From Planctomycetes bacterium RIFCSPHIGHO2_12_FULL_52_36 (lineage in GTDB: Bacteria > Planctomycetota > Brocadiia > Brocadiales > Bathyanammoxibiaceae): a DNA stretch of 5,803 nucleotides. The notes beneath the pieces were generated by a model that was not told the origin of the DNA, did no database searches, and saw only the letters and a program-made list of their open reading frames with translations. The stretch lies in assembly GCA_001828545.1 (NCBI GenBank), contig MHYW01000120.1:1-5803 (forward strand). Reading direction: 5' to 3'. Below, one piece after another: positions 4,935 to 5,803 of the stretch; positions within the stretch are counted from its first letter, which is position 1; the number at the start of each line of letters is the position of its first letter. The translations under genes were made by a program, and so were the position numbers.

Positions 4935-5803
4935 ATGAAACTAACCACGTGGGAGAAAAGGATAGAAGAGGCCTACCAATTAATGTCCCCTTGCAGGCTG
5001 TGCCCCAGAAACTGTAAGGTCCAGAGGCTAGAGGGCAAGAAGGGGTTCTGTGGTATTGCCGCCAGGGCGGTGGTCTCCTCCTATGGCCCACACTTTGGGG
5101 AGGAAAGGCCCCTGGTAGGGCGCCACGGCTCGGGCACCCTCTTCTTTGCAGGCTGTAACCTGGGATGCCTCTTCTGCCAGAATTATGCTATCAGCCATTA
5201 CAAAGAAGGCGAAGAGGTTGCCGTGGAGACCCTGGCCAATATAATGCTCGCCCTCCAGGCCTCAGGTTGTCACAACATCAACTTTGTCACCCCTACCCAT
5301 GTCACACCCCAGATTATGGAGGCCCTAGCAATCGCCAGGGACAAAGGGCTAAGGGTGCCTACCGTCTACAACTGCGGCGGATACGAATCCGTGGAGACCC
5401 TGAGACTCCTGGCGGGAGCCATAGACATCTACATGCCCGACTTTAAGTATAGTGAAGGCCGGTGGGCCAAGAGGTTTTCCGGGGCTGAGGATTACCCCGA
5501 GGTGGCACGGACCGCCTTTAGGGAGATGCACGGGCAGGTGGGAGACCTGGTGATAGAAGAGGGCCTGGCGGTTCGGGGGTTACTGGCCAGGCACCTGGTC
5601 ATGCCCAACGGCGTGGCAGGCAGTAGGGCAGTCATTGACTTCCTGGCCGAAGAAATCTCCCCGAATACCTACCTGAACGTAATGGAGCAGTACCACCCCT
5701 GTTACCGTGCCAGGGAATTTGCAGAGATAAACCGAAGGATTACCCACGATGAATACATGGAGGTCTACCTCTACGCCAAACAAAAGGGCCTGCGGCTGGC
5801 AGG
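4935..5803 (+). CDS. Radical SAM protein, COG1313 / PflX-like (3' truncated by window)
   Basis: Putative radical SAM enzyme related to pyruvate formate-lyase activating enzymes; the true substrate of this family is not established. The frame is open from ATG 4935 to the window end, giving 289 complete codons without a stop. The family is about 300-330 residues, so only a short C-terminus is missing. The radical SAM cluster motif CNLGCLFCQN (CxxxCxxC) is at C74, C78 and C81, which bind the 4Fe-4S cluster that cleaves S-adenosylmethionine. An N-terminal cysteine set, C20, C23, C27 and C39 (CRLCPRNC, then GFCG), is typical of COG1313 and may bind another metal or cluster. Further family-like stretches are YMPDFKYSEGRWAKRFSG (166-183) and RHLVMPNG (219-226). 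No glycyl radical enzyme gene is visible, so calling it an activase would be a guess. It follows pilO after 201 bases of repeats and is probably functionally separate from the pilus genes. Confidence 0.9.
   Translation, partial: MKLTTWEKRIEEAYQLMSPCRLCPRNCKVQRLEGKKGFCGIAARAVVSSYGPHFGEERPLVGRHGSGTLFFAGCNLGCLFCQNYAISHYKEGEEVAVETLANIMLALQASGCHNINFVTPTHVTPQIMEALAIARDKGLRVPTVYNCGGYESVETLRLLAGAIDIYMPDFKYSEGRWAKRFSGAEDYPEVARTAFREMHGQVGDLVIEEGLAVRGLLARHLVMPNGVAGSRAVIDFLAEEISPNTYLNVMEQYHPCYRAREFAEINRRITHDEYMEVYLYAKQKGLRLA

Noticed and set aside
5165..5446. A 93-codon + strand open frame overlapping the radical SAM region
   Set aside because: It is in another frame inside the radical SAM gene, whose own frame carries clear family motifs across the same bases.

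Overview
The window is a stretch of bacterial chromosome with all genes on the + strand. It carries an inner-membrane type IV pilus (or closely related type II secretion-like) assembly cluster, followed by a radical SAM enzyme gene. In order: the 3' part of a PilB/GspE-type secretion ATPase (cut by the left edge), a complete PilC/GspF platform protein, a complete 496-residue protein that reads as a PilM-PilN fusion, a complete PilO-like protein, and a COG1313-type radical SAM protein that runs off the right edge. The radical SAM gene has no stop in the window but is open from an ATG at 4935 to the end.

Together the first four genes give the motor and inner-membrane alignment part of a pilus machine. 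PilB hydrolyses ATP in the cytoplasm, PilC is the membrane rotor or platform, and PilM/PilN/PilO form the bridge between cytoplasm and outer face. No pilin, prepilin peptidase, PilT, PilP or PilQ is visible. Where pilP would commonly follow pilO, there is a repeat-filled gap and then the radical SAM gene, so the pilus cluster seems to end at pilO, at least locally.

The gaps between genes are unusually rich in inverted repeats. The pilB-pilC gap (1107-1270) is almost filled by a large G-rich/C-rich hairpin built from 7-base, telomere-like units. The pilC-pilMN gap (2492-2639) has a C-rich hairpin followed by a perfect 28-bp palindrome and an AT-rich tail. The gap after pilO (4734-4934) has a second identical palindrome with the same tail and then three more hairpins. 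Only the pilMN-pilO junction (15 bases, with a good ribosome binding site and a TTG start) is tight.

Organism: a bacterium of moderate GC content, with frequent AGG (Arg) and ATA (Ile) codons and many dispersed intergenic palindromes. This would fit an uncultured environmental lineage such as Chloroflexota/Dehalococcoidia, Nitrospirota-like or Planctomycetota-like groups. The lack of pilP/pilQ would fit a single-membrane cell, but nothing in the window settles the phylum. I see no CRISPR array, tRNA, rRNA, transposase or defence system. The notable points are the PilM-PilN fusion with a degenerate nucleotide site and the repeat architecture, not a clearly new system.
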